From Nocardioides campestrisoli (GTDB lineage Bacteria; Actinomycetota; Actinomycetes; Propionibacteriales; Nocardioidaceae), in contig NZ_CP061768.1 in the NCBI RefSeq assembly GCF_013624435.2, positions 4,058,001 to 4,122,000 on the forward strand: a stretch of DNA of 64,000 nucleotides, given 5' to 3'. Positions 48,787-56,381 of the stretch are shown here, piece by piece. The number at the start of each line of letters is the position of its first letter. The stretch's first letter is position 1. The notes beneath the pieces were generated by a model. It worked only from the letters and a program-made list of their open reading frames with translations. It was not told the origin of the DNA and did not search any database. The translations under genes and the position numbers were made by a program.

Positions 48787-49680
48787 TCAGGGACGCCGTA
48801 CGCCGCCGTCCCGGCGCACCAACGTGGCCAGCACCTCGGGGTCCGCGCGGAAGGTGATCCGGCGGACGACGCCGTCCTCGACGGTGAAGTCGAAGAGCAC
48901 CTTCGCCTCGCCGCGGTCGAACCACGCGGAGCCCGGCCGGTCGCCGACCGCGACCGGGAGCGCGGCCTGGGCTGCGCCGTTGAAGAACTCCGCCACCGCC
49001 TGCCGGCCGGAGATCCGCTCCGGTGTCCCGACCAGCAGGGCCGCGTCGTCGGCGGTGACCTCGACGTCGGGGGCGAGCAGCCGAAGCAGCCGGTCGAAGT
49101 CAGCTTCCCGGGCGGCCGCCATGAAGGCGTCGACCACCTCCCACTGGGCCAGCGTGTCCTCAGGGACGGGCTGGCGCACCTTGGCGCGGGCCCGGGAGGC
49201 GAGCTTGCGGGCGGCGGCCGGGGTGGTGTCGAGGACGGCGGCGACCGCGGCGAACTCGAAGCCGAAGGTGTCGTGCAGGACGAACGCGACCCGCTCGGCC
49301 GGGGTGAGCCGGTCGAGCACGACCTGGAGCGCCACCCCGACGGTGTCGGAGAGGGCCACCTCGTCGGCGGGGTCCGGCGCGCTCCCTGCCGACCGGGCCT
49401 CAGCCTCGAGCTCGGCCTCGACGTCGGCCACCGGCACCGGGGTCCGCGCCTTCAACCGGTCCAGGCAGAGCCGGGTGGTCACGGTGGTGAGCCAGGCCGG
49501 CAGGCTCTCGATCTCCGCGCGCTCGGCTCCCTCGTCGCGGGTCAGGTGGCCGTGCAGCCGGAGCCAAGCCTGCTGGACGACGTCCTGTGCCTCGTCCGCG
49601 TCGCCCAGCAGCCGGGTCGCCAGCGCCACCAGCCTCGGCCGTTCGGTCTCGAACTCGTTCCCCTCGTGCTCCCCGTCCAT
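48787..49680 (-). CDS. ECF41-type (SigJ-like) sigma factor with SnoaL-like C-terminus
   Basis: A 297-residue sigma factor. Sigma-2 is DADEAQDVVQQAWLRLHGHL, with WLTTVTTRLCLDRLKAR; sigma-4 is TPAERVAFVLHDTFGFEF. The C-terminal third (WEVVDAFMAAAREADFDRLLRLLAPDVEV, quoted here as VVDAFMAAAREADFDRLL) is an NTF2/SnoaL-like domain that regulates ECF41 members in place of an anti-sigma factor (known for the family). Start ATG 49678-49680. A matching promoter lies 33 bases upstream. No oxidoreductase partner gene, usual for ECF41, is adjacent. Confidence 0.92.
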   Translation of the reverse strand: MDGEHEGNEFETERPRLVALATRLLGDADEAQDVVQQAWLRLHGHLTRDEGAERAEIESLPAWLTTVTTRLCLDRLKARTPVPVADVEAELEAEARSAGSAPDPADEVALSDTVGVALQVVLDRLTPAERVAFVLHDTFGFEFAAVAAVLDTTPAAARKLASRARAKVRQPVPEDTLAQWEVVDAFMAAAREADFDRLLRLLAPDVEVTADDAALLVGTPERISGRQAVAEFFNGAAQAALPVAVGDRPGSAWFDRGEAKVLFDFTVEDGVVRRITFRADPEVLATLVRRDGGVRRP

Positions 49681-49712
49681 CGCCCCTCCCTCGGTGCCCT
49701 CTCATCATGGCT

Positions 49713-49739
49713 GACGATCCGGACCCGGGGGATGTGACC
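49713..49739 (-). promoter_or_regulatory. Predicted ECF41 promoter
   Basis: On the minus strand, GGTCACA (49739-49733), a 16-base spacer, then CGTC (49716-49713). The known ECF41 promoter is TGTCACA-N16-CGTC; only the first base differs. It suggests that the sigma factor transcribes its own gene. Confidence 0.55.
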
Positions 49740-49751
49740 GCACAACGCAGA

Positions 49752-49781
49752 TCGGCCCGCCCCCCAAGGGGGACGGGCCGA
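49752..49781 (-). terminator. Strong stem-loop after the membrane protein gene
   Basis: TCGGCCCG-C-CCCCC pairs with GGGGG-A-CGGGCCGA (49752-49765 with 49768-49781): 14 positions, one mismatch. It starts 13 bases beyond the stop of the gene at 49795 and immediately before the ECF41 promoter. A terminator is likely. Confidence 0.6.
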
Positions 49782-49794
49782 CCTTCCGGACCGC

Positions 49795-50430
49795 TCAGGC
49801 CTCCGCGCGTGCCTCCGCGTGGGCGACCTTGCGCGAGTGGGCGAGACCGAGCAGGCCCAGGACCAGGAACAGTGCAGCTCCCACGTAGGCGGCGATCGCG
49901 GCGTAGCCGGCGATGGTGCCCATGGTGGCGAAGGCGAAGCCGTAGAGCAGCAGGCCACGCAGGGTGTTGCCCTGGAACAGCGACTCCCGCAGGTCCATCC
50001 AGGCCTGGGCCTCGGCGACCTCCTCCTCGGTGGCGTCAGCGTTCTCGGCGACCGCAGCCATCTTCTCCCGGCCGATGCTCGAGGCCTCCTCGTAGGTGAC
50101 CGGCTCACCGTCGTTGAGCGCCGCGCCCTGACCGTTCATGTGCGCCTGGATGTAGTGGTCGGCGTACGCCCGGGCCGCGGGACCGTTGTCCAACTTCTGG
50201 CCAGCGAACTCCTCCAGCGCCTCCGCGTCGTCCTTGCTGATCCCACCCGAGGCGACCTGGCCGTCGATGGCCTCCTGGGTCGGCATCACGATGTCCTGGG
50301 CGGAGAACTGCTCCTCCACCTGGTTGCCGATGAACACGTTGGCCCAGGTCATCAACCCACCAGCCACCACCAGCACCACCGCCAGCAGCAGACCGATCCC
50401 GGACAGAACCTTGTCGAGCGTCGCGCGCAT
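49795..50430 (-). CDS. Hypothetical two-region membrane protein
   Basis: A 211-residue protein with an N-terminal helix (GIGLLLAVVLVVAGGLMTW), an approximately 110-residue acidic, Ala/Glu-rich outside loop, and two C-terminal helices (TLRGLLLYGFAFATMGTIAGY, cut as LLLYGFAFATMGTIAGY, and YVGAALFLVLGLLGLA). Not recognised. ATG 50428-50430 is preceded by GAGGAG at a good distance; the earlier in-frame ATG at 50451 is not. The upstream repeats at 50484-50524 suggest specific repression. A terminator follows. Confidence 0.8.
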   Translation of the reverse strand: MRATLDKVLSGIGLLLAVVLVVAGGLMTWANVFIGNQVEEQFSAQDIVMPTQEAIDGQVASGGISKDDAEALEEFAGQKLDNGPAARAYADHYIQAHMNGQGAALNDGEPVTYEEASSIGREKMAAVAENADATEEEVAEAQAWMDLRESLFQGNTLRGLLLYGFAFATMGTIAGYAAIAAYVGAALFLVLGLLGLAHSRKVAHAEARAEA

Positions 50431-50483
50431 CACATTCTCCTCTTCATCCATCCGACCGGCCGGCCCACTGTCGGCTGATCAAG

Positions 50484-50524
50484 TACTACGTACCGTAGTA
50501 GATAACTACTACGTTGTGTCGTAG
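50484..50524. promoter_or_regulatory. Palindromic operator candidate(s) with CTACG half-sites
   Basis: TACTACG-TAC-CGTAGTA (50484-50500) is a perfect inverted repeat. A second, weaker one, CTACG-N6-CGTAG, follows at 50509-50524. The region is clearly more AT-rich than its surroundings and lies 54-94 bases before the membrane protein gene, the only gene starting here. Candidate binding sites for a dimeric repressor. Confidence 0.6.
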
Positions 50525-50587
50525 AAAGGCCGGTTCCGGGCTGTGAACCCGATCACAGCAGCCCCAGTCACTCACGAACACCCCCAC

Positions 50588-51181
50588 TTACCCAATCCCG
50601 GGTACGGCGTGCCGCCCACGGATCGTCGGCAGCACCAGCACGTGCACCTCAAGCCCCTCGTCGTCGGCGTCCCGCAGCCAGGCCGGGCGCGTCCGGTCGA
50701 CCTCCTCCCAGCCGGTGCTGCGGTAGAGGGCCAAGGCGGACTGCTGGGCGGAGAGCACCTCGAGGCACGGACGGAGGCCGTCGGCCAGGATGTCGGCCAG
50801 CACGGTCTTGACGAGCCGGCGCCCGACGCCGTGGCCCCGCACGCCCTCGGCCACGAAGAGCGTCCTGACCCAGGCCAGCTCCTCCACGTCACAGCCGTGC
50901 GCCTCGGCGCAGCGGGCGTTCATCGCCTCCACGTCCGGGGATCCGGCTCCTGGTCCGGTGCGGCAGACGTGACCGACGAGCCGGCCGTCGAGCTCCGCAG
51001 TCCACGCCCGGACGGCGTCGTCGGCGTGCAGGAACTCCTCCACCGGCACCGGGAGCGGGTCGCGGAACGGGTAGCGGCTCCCCGCCTGCTGAGCGAGGAG
51101 GATCTCGGCCAGGGCAGGGACGTCCGCGGGACGACGCGCCCGGATGGTCAGGGCCCGTCCCGGGAGCGATCGCGCGGTCAT
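50588..51181 (-). CDS. GNAT family N-acetyltransferase
   Basis: A 197-residue acetyltransferase. The acetyl-CoA loop VRGHGVGRRLVKTVLADILA carries the (R/Q)GxGxG/A-like RGHGVG. It ends with ALALYRSTGWEEV, a typical final strand. Contains the unusual insertion MNARCAEAHGCDVEE. Acceptor unknown. ATG 51179-51181. It lies 25 bases from the DUF4396 gene on the same strand and may be the last gene of that unit. Confidence 0.87.
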   Translation of the reverse strand: MTARSLPGRALTIRARRPADVPALAEILLAQQAGSRYPFRDPLPVPVEEFLHADDAVRAWTAELDGRLVGHVCRTGPGAGSPDVEAMNARCAEAHGCDVEELAWVRTLFVAEGVRGHGVGRRLVKTVLADILADGLRPCLEVLSAQQSALALYRSTGWEEVDRTRPAWLRDADDEGLEVHVLVLPTIRGRHAVPGIG

Positions 51182-51205
51182 GCCCGGGACCCTACGGCGA
51201 GCGCG

Positions 51206-51823
51206 TCAGGCGGCGAGCGAGGCGAGCAGGCCGCCGAGCATGAACGCGACGATCACCGCCACCAGCGCGCCGGTGGAGAACGACGGGATGAACCGGCGTA
51301 CGCCGGTCGGCGCGTACGCCCCGTGGTACTGGTGCGTGAGGGCATGTCCCTTGCCGCGCTGCAGCAGCCACCGGTTCACCGGGTACGCCGCGAAGAAGGC
51401 CACGCTGAGCGCCAGCATCATCGACAGCCAGAACACCGGGTTGTCGAGTCCCGCGTCCATCGCACCGGGGACCAGCGCCATCACCGCGTTGTCGACGACC
51501 TCCATCACTGCGATCGACAGCGTGTCCGCGGCCAGCACCACGGTGAGGGCAGCGCCGACGGCGAGACCGGACCTGAGCAGCGGCAGCGTGGAGAGCGTGT
51601 AGCCGAAGAGGAAGGCCAGGGCGACGGCCACCACGATGGTCCAGCCGGTCGCGAGACCCGCCGCGGTGCCGATCACCAACCCGAGGATCTCGCCGATCGC
51701 GCAGCCGGTGAGGCAGTGCAGGGTGGCGCTGGCCGCCATGGCGTCGACGCCACGCCGTCCGTGGCCCGCGTGTTCCACGTGGCCAGCGTGCTCGACGTGA
51801 CCTGCGTGCTCGCCCTGGCTCAC
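51206..51823 (-). CDS. DUF4396 membrane protein with His-rich N-terminus
   Basis: A 205-residue polytopic membrane protein of the DUF4396 family (TLHCLTGCAIGEILGLVIG, SMMLALSVAFFAAYPVNRWLL and others). The N-terminus HAGHVEHAGHVEHAGH holds six His and is encoded by three 18-bp repeats, likely a metal-binding segment. It follows the Cys-rich copper-binding gene by 3 bases, so they are co-transcribed, and copper handling is the best guess. The start is GTG 51821-51823; no ATG is near. Confidence 0.85.
   Translation of the reverse strand: MSQGEHAGHVEHAGHVEHAGHGRRGVDAMAASATLHCLTGCAIGEILGLVIGTAAGLATGWTIVVAVALAFLFGYTLSTLPLLRSGLAVGAALTVVLAADTLSIAVMEVVDNAVMALVPGAMDAGLDNPVFWLSMMLALSVAFFAAYPVNRWLLQRGKGHALTHQYHGAYAPTGVRRFIPSFSTGALVAVIVAFMLGGLLASLAA
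51758..51811 (-). repeat. Three 18-bp repeats encoding the His-rich segment
   Basis: The units at 51758, 51776 and 51794 (plus strand) vary around CACGTGGCCAGCGTGCTC. They encode (V)EHAGH(V) in the DUF4396 protein. In-frame copy changes would alter the number of His pairs. Confidence 0.85.
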
Positions 51824-51826
51824 CGC

Positions 51827-52228
51827 TCAGCCCAGGCTGTCGAGCAGCTCCCGGCACGCACGCTCGCACAGCGCACAGGCCTCGGCGCAGACCCGGCAGT
51901 GCTCGTGCATCTCGGCGTGCGAGGCGCACTCGTCCCCGCACACCCGGCAGGCGGTCGCGCACGCCTCCAGCAGCGCCCGGAGCACGGCGACGTCGGCGCC
52001 CGTGAGCCGGGTGAGCACCTGACCGGTCGCGAGGCACACGTCGGCGCAGTCCAGGTTCTTGCGGATGCAGGTGGTGAGCTCGGCGACCATCTCCTCGCTC
52101 AGGCAGGCGTCCGCGCACGCGGTGCAGGTCTGGGAGCACTCGAAGCAGGCCGCGATGCAGGCCGCGAGCTTGTCCCGGTCGAGGGTGAGGTCCTGAGGGT
52201 GGGTGTCCATCATCTCCGTGTGGGTCAT
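51827..52228 (-). CDS. Four-helix-bundle copper-binding protein (DUF326, Csp-like)
   Basis: A 133-residue protein with about 18 Cys arranged along helices (CIAACFECSQTCTACADAC, ACATACRVCGDEC, CRVCAEACALCERAC), the hallmark of Csp/DUF326 cytosolic copper storage proteins. No signal peptide is evident, so it resembles cytosolic Csp3, which stores Cu(I) inside the bundle. ATG 52226-52228 has GGAGGG directly upstream. It is co-directional with, and 3 bases before, the DUF4396 gene. A short region to 52308 lacks a recognised copper operator. Confidence 0.92.
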   Translation of the reverse strand: MTHTEMMDTHPQDLTLDRDKLAACIAACFECSQTCTACADACLSEEMVAELTTCIRKNLDCADVCLATGQVLTRLTGADVAVLRALLEACATACRVCGDECASHAEMHEHCRVCAEACALCERACRELLDSLG

Positions 52229-52308
52229 GCGCCCTCCGTGCCCGGACGCCCCAGGAGGCATGCCGGCTGCGCCGGCGCCCTCAGGAACCCACCCTCAAGA
52301 CTCCGCTG

Positions 52309-53064
52309 TCAGGAGATCTTCGCGGCGCCCTCGGCCTCGACCCGCTCGTCGTGCAGGAGCTCGCCCTCGGCGTCCACCGGGATCACCGTGACGGTGAACG
52401 TGATCGGCGACCCGGCCTGGTAGCGGAAGTTGTCACCGTAGGAGATCTGCTGGCCCTCGCCGAAGGGGTAGACCCCCGGGTCGCGGAAGGAGCCGGCGGC
52501 GAAGGCCGTCTCGTTGACCTCCTGCTCGGCGAAGAGGTCGAGGTCGGTGATCGAGTCCATGCCCTGCATGTAGGGCCAGTCGTCGTACTTGGGGTCCACC
52601 TTGACGCCGCTGGCCCCCAGGTCGATCGTGTCGCCGTTGTTGGTGATGACGTAGTTGACGAAGACGATCTCGTCGCCCTCGGCGATGATCGGCTTGTTGG
52701 TCTCGGGGTCGGCGAAGAAGCCGCTCTTCGTCGCCTTGGTGGTGCTGACCTGGTAAACGTCGACCGTCACATCGCCGGCCTCGATCGTGGTGAGCTTCTC
52801 GCCGGGGGTGCTCACGGGGTTCGCCCAGTCGGGCGAGTCGCCCGACGACGCCTCGGGGGCCTCCCCGGCGGCGTCCTCGGACGGCTCCGTGTCCTCCTCG
52901 GTCTCGGTCGGCTCCACGCTCTCGCTCGGCGACGACTCGGACGTCGACTCCGTGGCCTCCTCGGCCTCGGAGTCGTCCGAGCAGGCGCTCAGGCTCAGCA
53001 CGGCGAGCGAGGCGACTGCGGCGAGGGCGAGACGGGTGGAGGGACGACGGGTGCGGGTGCGCAT
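52309..53064 (-). CDS. Putative lipoprotein, DUF-type beta-rich
   Basis: A 251-residue lipoprotein: signal LALAAVASLAVLSLSACSDD with the lipobox Cys at about residue 28, an acidic Ser/Glu/Thr linker of 60 residues, and a beta-rich domain. VDVYQVSTTKATKSGFF, IVFVNYVITNNGDTIDLGAS and PFGEGQQISYGDNFRY suggest a DUF4352-like immunoglobulin-type fold. Ligand unknown. ATG 53062-53064 is well supported by AGGAAAGGAAG. It stands between the copper module and the rhodanese gene. Confidence 0.82.
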   Translation of the reverse strand: MRTRTRRPSTRLALAAVASLAVLSLSACSDDSEAEEATESTSESSPSESVEPTETEEDTEPSEDAAGEAPEASSGDSPDWANPVSTPGEKLTTIEAGDVTVDVYQVSTTKATKSGFFADPETNKPIIAEGDEIVFVNYVITNNGDTIDLGASGVKVDPKYDDWPYMQGMDSITDLDLFAEQEVNETAFAAGSFRDPGVYPFGEGQQISYGDNFRYQAGSPITFTVTVIPVDAEGELLHDERVEAEGAAKIS

Positions 53065-53188
53065 GGACTTCCTTTCCTCGGGATCCGATCGACGTACGCC
53101 GATCTGGGTACAGCCCTTCCCGGGGACGGCCGTCGCCAACCACCGAAGGGCCACCGGGCTAGACCGGTGGCCGTCGTCGTGCTCCGGC

Positions 53189-54037
53189 TCAGCTCTCCAG
53201 CGGGCGCGCCGGGTCCGCGGTCCAGGCGTTCATCGACCCGTCGTAGACGGCCACGTCGTTCCGGCCCAGCTCGGCCAGCGCCAGCGCCGCCGCGGTGGCC
53301 GCGATGCCGCCGCCGCAGTACGTGACCGGTCGACGTCCGGCGTCCAGGGCGCCGACCGAGGCGAAGAGCTCGCGCAGCTCCTCGACCGGCCGCAGCCGCC
53401 CCTCGGCGTCGACCAGCTCCGCGAACGGCACGTTGACGCTGCCGGGGATGTGACCGCGGGCGAAGTCGTCGCGCCCCAGGGCGTTGATCAGCAGCACACC
53501 GGGCTCCTCGCCCGCCTCGACCACCGCCTCGACCTCGGCGGTGGAGCGGATCCGCTCGGGCCGGCGTCGCGCGGTGAAGGTCGCGGCGGGATAGGTCTCC
53601 ACGCCGGCGGAGGTGTCGAGGCCGGCGGCCCGCCAGGCGGCGAGCCCGCCGTCGAGCACGGAGACGCGGTCGAAGCCCTCCAGGCCGAGCTGCCACCACA
53701 GCCGGGTGGCCCAGATGCCGTTGACGGAGTCGTAGACGACGACGTGGCTGTCGTCGCCGACACCCGCCTCGCCGAGCACCTGCGCGAACCGCTCGGAGGG
53801 AGCCGCGGCGAACGGCGCCTCGCCGTCGGGGTCGCTGAGCCCGCCGATCAGGTCGACGAAGGCGGCCCCGGGCACGTGCTCACGTTCGTACGCCGCCCGG
53901 CCGGACTCGACGTGGGCCCCGTGCTCGTCGAAGCTCAGGTGGACCGTCGCGTCCAGCACGCGCACCTGCGGGTCGCCCAGGTGCTCGCTCAGCCACTCGA
54001 CGTCGACGTGCTGAGGGGTCTGCTCGGTGCCGGTCAT
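53189..54037 (-). CDS. Two-domain rhodanese sulfurtransferase
   Basis: A 282-residue tandem rhodanese. The first domain is inactive-like (VRVLDATVHLSFDEHG, HVPGAAFVDLIGGLSDP), and the second has the active loop VTYCGGGIAATAAA, with the catalytic Cys in CGGGIAA. Such a loop is nearer to mercaptopyruvate sulfurtransferase than to thiosulfate types (CRxGxx). It moves sulfane sulfur from thiosulfate or 3-mercaptopyruvate to acceptors. ATG 54035-54037 over longer frames. It ends the unit headed by the lipoprotein at 54049. Confidence 0.92.
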   Translation of the reverse strand: MTGTEQTPQHVDVEWLSEHLGDPQVRVLDATVHLSFDEHGAHVESGRAAYEREHVPGAAFVDLIGGLSDPDGEAPFAAAPSERFAQVLGEAGVGDDSHVVVYDSVNGIWATRLWWQLGLEGFDRVSVLDGGLAAWRAAGLDTSAGVETYPAATFTARRRPERIRSTAEVEAVVEAGEEPGVLLINALGRDDFARGHIPGSVNVPFAELVDAEGRLRPVEELRELFASVGALDAGRRPVTYCGGGIAATAAALALAELGRNDVAVYDGSMNAWTADPARPLES

Positions 54038-54048
54038 GGACGTCAACG

Positions 54049-54774
54049 CTACCCGCGGTGCCGTTCGTGGACGCTCAGCAGCGCCTGCTCGACCTGGTCG
54101 ACCGGCACCGGCTTCGTCAGCCCGGCGGAGTCCAGGAGCGCGACCGAGGTGAACAGCCCGTCCCGGCACATCTGGCCGGTCACGCCCTGCGGCTCCTGCT
54201 CGGTCGGGACCACCGTGATCACCGCCGGCTCGTCGAAGGAGTGACCCTGCATCTCGAGCAGGGCGGTGAACATCTCGCACGCCTTCCCGGGCTCGATGGC
54301 GCGGCCGGACTGGACCAGGGCGGCGCCCTCACGCAGCTTGTCCAGGTCCTTCTCGTCCTGGAACAGGCCGGCCTCCTCGACGAGCCGAAACGCCTCGGGC
54401 AGGGCGCGGACCCACTCAGAGGACGACGCGGCGATGACCTGCACGAAGCCGCCCTGCTCCCGGGGCCACTGGCAGTCGGGGAGCCCACCGGTGGTGCCCG
54501 GCACGCCGGTGTCCACCGCACCGCCCGCCACCTGCTCGACCTCGGCGTCGGTGAGCAGGTCGCAGGAGCCGTCGCTCACCGCCTCGGCGAGCGTTGCGCC
54601 GTCGAGCTCGTCGGACGTGGCCCCCTCCGCCTCAGGGGACGCGGTCGCGGTGACGCTGGGGCTGGCCGAGGGACCGCTGTCCGAGGCGCTGTCCGCCTCG
54701 GAGGTGGAGCTCCCACCGCCGCAACCGACGAGGAGCAGACAGGACGCGAGGGGCAGAAGAAGTGGGCGGCGCAC
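54049..54774 (-). CDS. DUF3558-like lipoprotein
   Basis: A 241-residue protein. The signal LLLPLASCLLLVGCGGG carries a lipobox Cys near residue 18. The domain starts CDLLTDAEVEQVAGGAVD and has LPDCQWPRE, the Cys pair and Trp of DUF3558 actinobacterial lipoproteins. Further Cys occur in KACEMF and QMCRDGL. The start is GTG 54772-54774. It lies 11 bases ahead of the rhodanese start. Function unknown. Confidence 0.85.
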   Translation of the reverse strand: MRRPLLLPLASCLLLVGCGGGSSTSEADSASDSGPSASPSVTATASPEAEGATSDELDGATLAEAVSDGSCDLLTDAEVEQVAGGAVDTGVPGTTGGLPDCQWPREQGGFVQVIAASSSEWVRALPEAFRLVEEAGLFQDEKDLDKLREGAALVQSGRAIEPGKACEMFTALLEMQGHSFDEPAVITVVPTEQEPQGVTGQMCRDGLFTSVALLDSAGLTKPVPVDQVEQALLSVHERHRG

Positions 54775-54802
54775 CGGCGGATGGTTTCACACCACAAATG
54801 AG

Positions 54803-54838
54803 AGACGCTGCAGGTGTCTCGGGTCACCTGCAGCGTCT
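54803..54838 (-). terminator. Perfect 14-bp stem-loop
   Basis: AGACGCTGCAGGTG (54803-54816) pairs perfectly with CACCTGCAGCGTCT (54825-54838) around an 8-base loop. It lies between the HDOD gene and the lipoprotein gene on the minus strand. It could end HDOD transcription; the run after it is only weakly U-rich. Confidence 0.5.
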
Positions 54839-54879
54839 ACGACAATCATGCCGCACCTTGCGGGCCGTTGTCCTCGGAT

Positions 54880-54897
54880 TCGAAGAATTTTCTTCGA
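54880..54897. promoter_or_regulatory. AT-rich perfect inverted repeat TCGAAGAA-TT-TTCTTCGA
   Basis: Two 8-base arms with a 2-base centre, 48 bases after the HDOD stop. AT-rich against a GC-rich surrounding. It is an operator candidate for the lipoprotein unit, or a second hairpin of the same terminator region. Confidence 0.4.
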
Positions 54898-54944
54898 CTT
54901 CTCTGGCTTCTCCGGCCATCTTCAGGGCATCGGCTGCCGCAGGC

Positions 54945-56189
54945 TCAGGGTCGGCCCGCGGAGTCCATCGCCTCGGCGTAGCTGGCCGCCCAGCCGAACG
55001 CCATCGCGCCGATCAGCGTGACCTCGTCGTGGTCCTCGGGGACCTGGCTGCCGACGAGCCAGTGCTCGTGGTCCTCGACCCGGTTGATCAGCTCGCCCAC
55101 GACGCCCTCGCGCCGGAAGGCGGCGGCGGTGAGCTCCTCGCCCACCTTGATCTGCTCCTCGACCTCGGCGGAGGGCACACCCAGCAGGATGTGCAGGGCC
55201 GAGAGCAGCCCGGCGGTGAACGCGAAGGGCGCGTCGACGCCGCGGCTGCGCGCGAGCAGCTCGCACATCCGGCCCCGGACGAGGGCGGTGACCAGCGCGT
55301 CGCTCGGCCGGTGGCAGTGACGGCTCAGGATCACCAGCGCCGCCCACTGCCGGAGCCGGGTGGTACCCATGACGACCAGCGCCTCGCGCAGGCTGCGCAC
55401 CTCGCGGCGCAGACCGCCGCCCGCGCCCGACGAGGCCATGTTGAGCAGCTGCACGATCAGCGCGGGGTCGCCGCGCAGGACGTCCTCGATCCGGTCGAGG
55501 TCGAGGTCCTCGCTGAGCAGCTCCACGCTGAGCTGCACCTGCGAGAGCGGCAGCGGCGCGCTGGCGGACCCGCTGGTCGTCTCGTGGACCCGCACGGCGC
55601 GGCCGATGAAGAGGTCGAAGCCGACCGCCTGGGCCCAGGCGAACTCAGCCTCGGTGTCACACCCGGCGGCGACGCGCTCCAGGTCGGCGTCGGCGTACTC
55701 CCCGGCGACGTCCATGACGTCGGCGGGCTCGCCCGACTTCAGGTCGATCTTGACCAGGTCGGCCAGCGCCAGCAGCGCCTCGCTCTCCTCGGTCCACGCG
55801 GTGTGCTCGACCATGATCATGAACCCGGCCCGCTTGTGGCTCCGGACGGCGTCGAGCAGCTCGGTGTCGACGTCGCCGGTCGGCACCTCGAGCACCGTCC
55901 TGCGCGGGGGCAGGGACAGTCGCGTCTCGCTGACCAGCACTGCCCGGTCGACGGCGCAGAAGAGCATGCCCTCGCCGACGACGGGGGCGAGGTCGACGTC
56001 GACGGAGGCGAGCAGGCTCGACACCGTGACCACCGCCTGACCGGGGTCGGCCGGAGCCTCGGTCAGCGGGTCGCGCGTGGTGCGGTTGACCAGCTCGAAA
56101 CCGATGACCCGGCTGGTGCCGTCCACGACAGGGACTCGAGCCACGACGACGGCGTCCAGCACGGGAGCCTCGTCCAACGGGTCGATCAT
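54945..56189 (-). CDS. EAL-like/HDOD signalling protein (YuxH family)
   Basis: A 414-residue protein in the YuxH order: N-terminal EAL-like barrel, C-terminal HDOD. The first part keeps TVLEVPTGDVDTELL and DLVKIDLKSGEPADV but lacks the EAL triad and most metal ligands, so c-di-GMP hydrolysis is unlikely. The HDOD half reads EDVLRGDPALIVQLLNMASS and RSLREALVVMGTTRLRQW. Such proteins act as c-di-GMP sensors or adaptors in other bacteria. ATG 56187-56189, preceded at some distance by AGGAGAGAAGG. Divergent from the amidotransferase. Confidence 0.9.
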   Translation of the reverse strand: MIDPLDEAPVLDAVVVARVPVVDGTSRVIGFELVNRTTRDPLTEAPADPGQAVVTVSSLLASVDVDLAPVVGEGMLFCAVDRAVLVSETRLSLPPRRTVLEVPTGDVDTELLDAVRSHKRAGFMIMVEHTAWTEESEALLALADLVKIDLKSGEPADVMDVAGEYADADLERVAAGCDTEAEFAWAQAVGFDLFIGRAVRVHETTSGSASAPLPLSQVQLSVELLSEDLDLDRIEDVLRGDPALIVQLLNMASSGAGGGLRREVRSLREALVVMGTTRLRQWAALVILSRHCHRPSDALVTALVRGRMCELLARSRGVDAPFAFTAGLLSALHILLGVPSAEVEEQIKVGEELTAAAFRREGVVGELINRVEDHEHWLVGSQVPEDHDEVTLIGAMAFGWAASYAEAMDSAGRP

Positions 56190-56258
56190 GGGGGGATCAG
56201 TCCTTCTCTCCTGCGGCCTCACCGAGCTGGGGCTCTGCTCCGGGATCGTATGTCGACT

Positions 56259-56298
56259 CCCCCGTTCGGCGCAGGAGAATGAACGCCGAAGACGGGGG
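56259..56298. promoter_or_regulatory. Long inverted repeat in the HDOD/amidotransferase divergent region
   Basis: CCCCCGTTCGGCG (56259-56271) pairs with CGCCGA-AG-ACGGGGG (56284-56298), all pairs matching except a 2-base bulge, around a 12-base loop. It lies in the 192-base divergent intergenic region, 70 bases upstream of the HDOD start. Candidate operator or leader hairpin. Confidence 0.4.
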
Positions 56299-56381
56299 TC
56301 GCCACGCAGACCTCCGGCAACGCCCCCCGACCCTGGGCAAACGTCCCGACACGTGCCTACGGTGGGTCGCAGGAGGCAGAC

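Noticed and set aside
54945..56189. Active c-di-GMP phosphodiesterase
   Set aside because: The EAL-like half lacks the EAL triad and most metal ligands; the YuxH-type architecture fits better.
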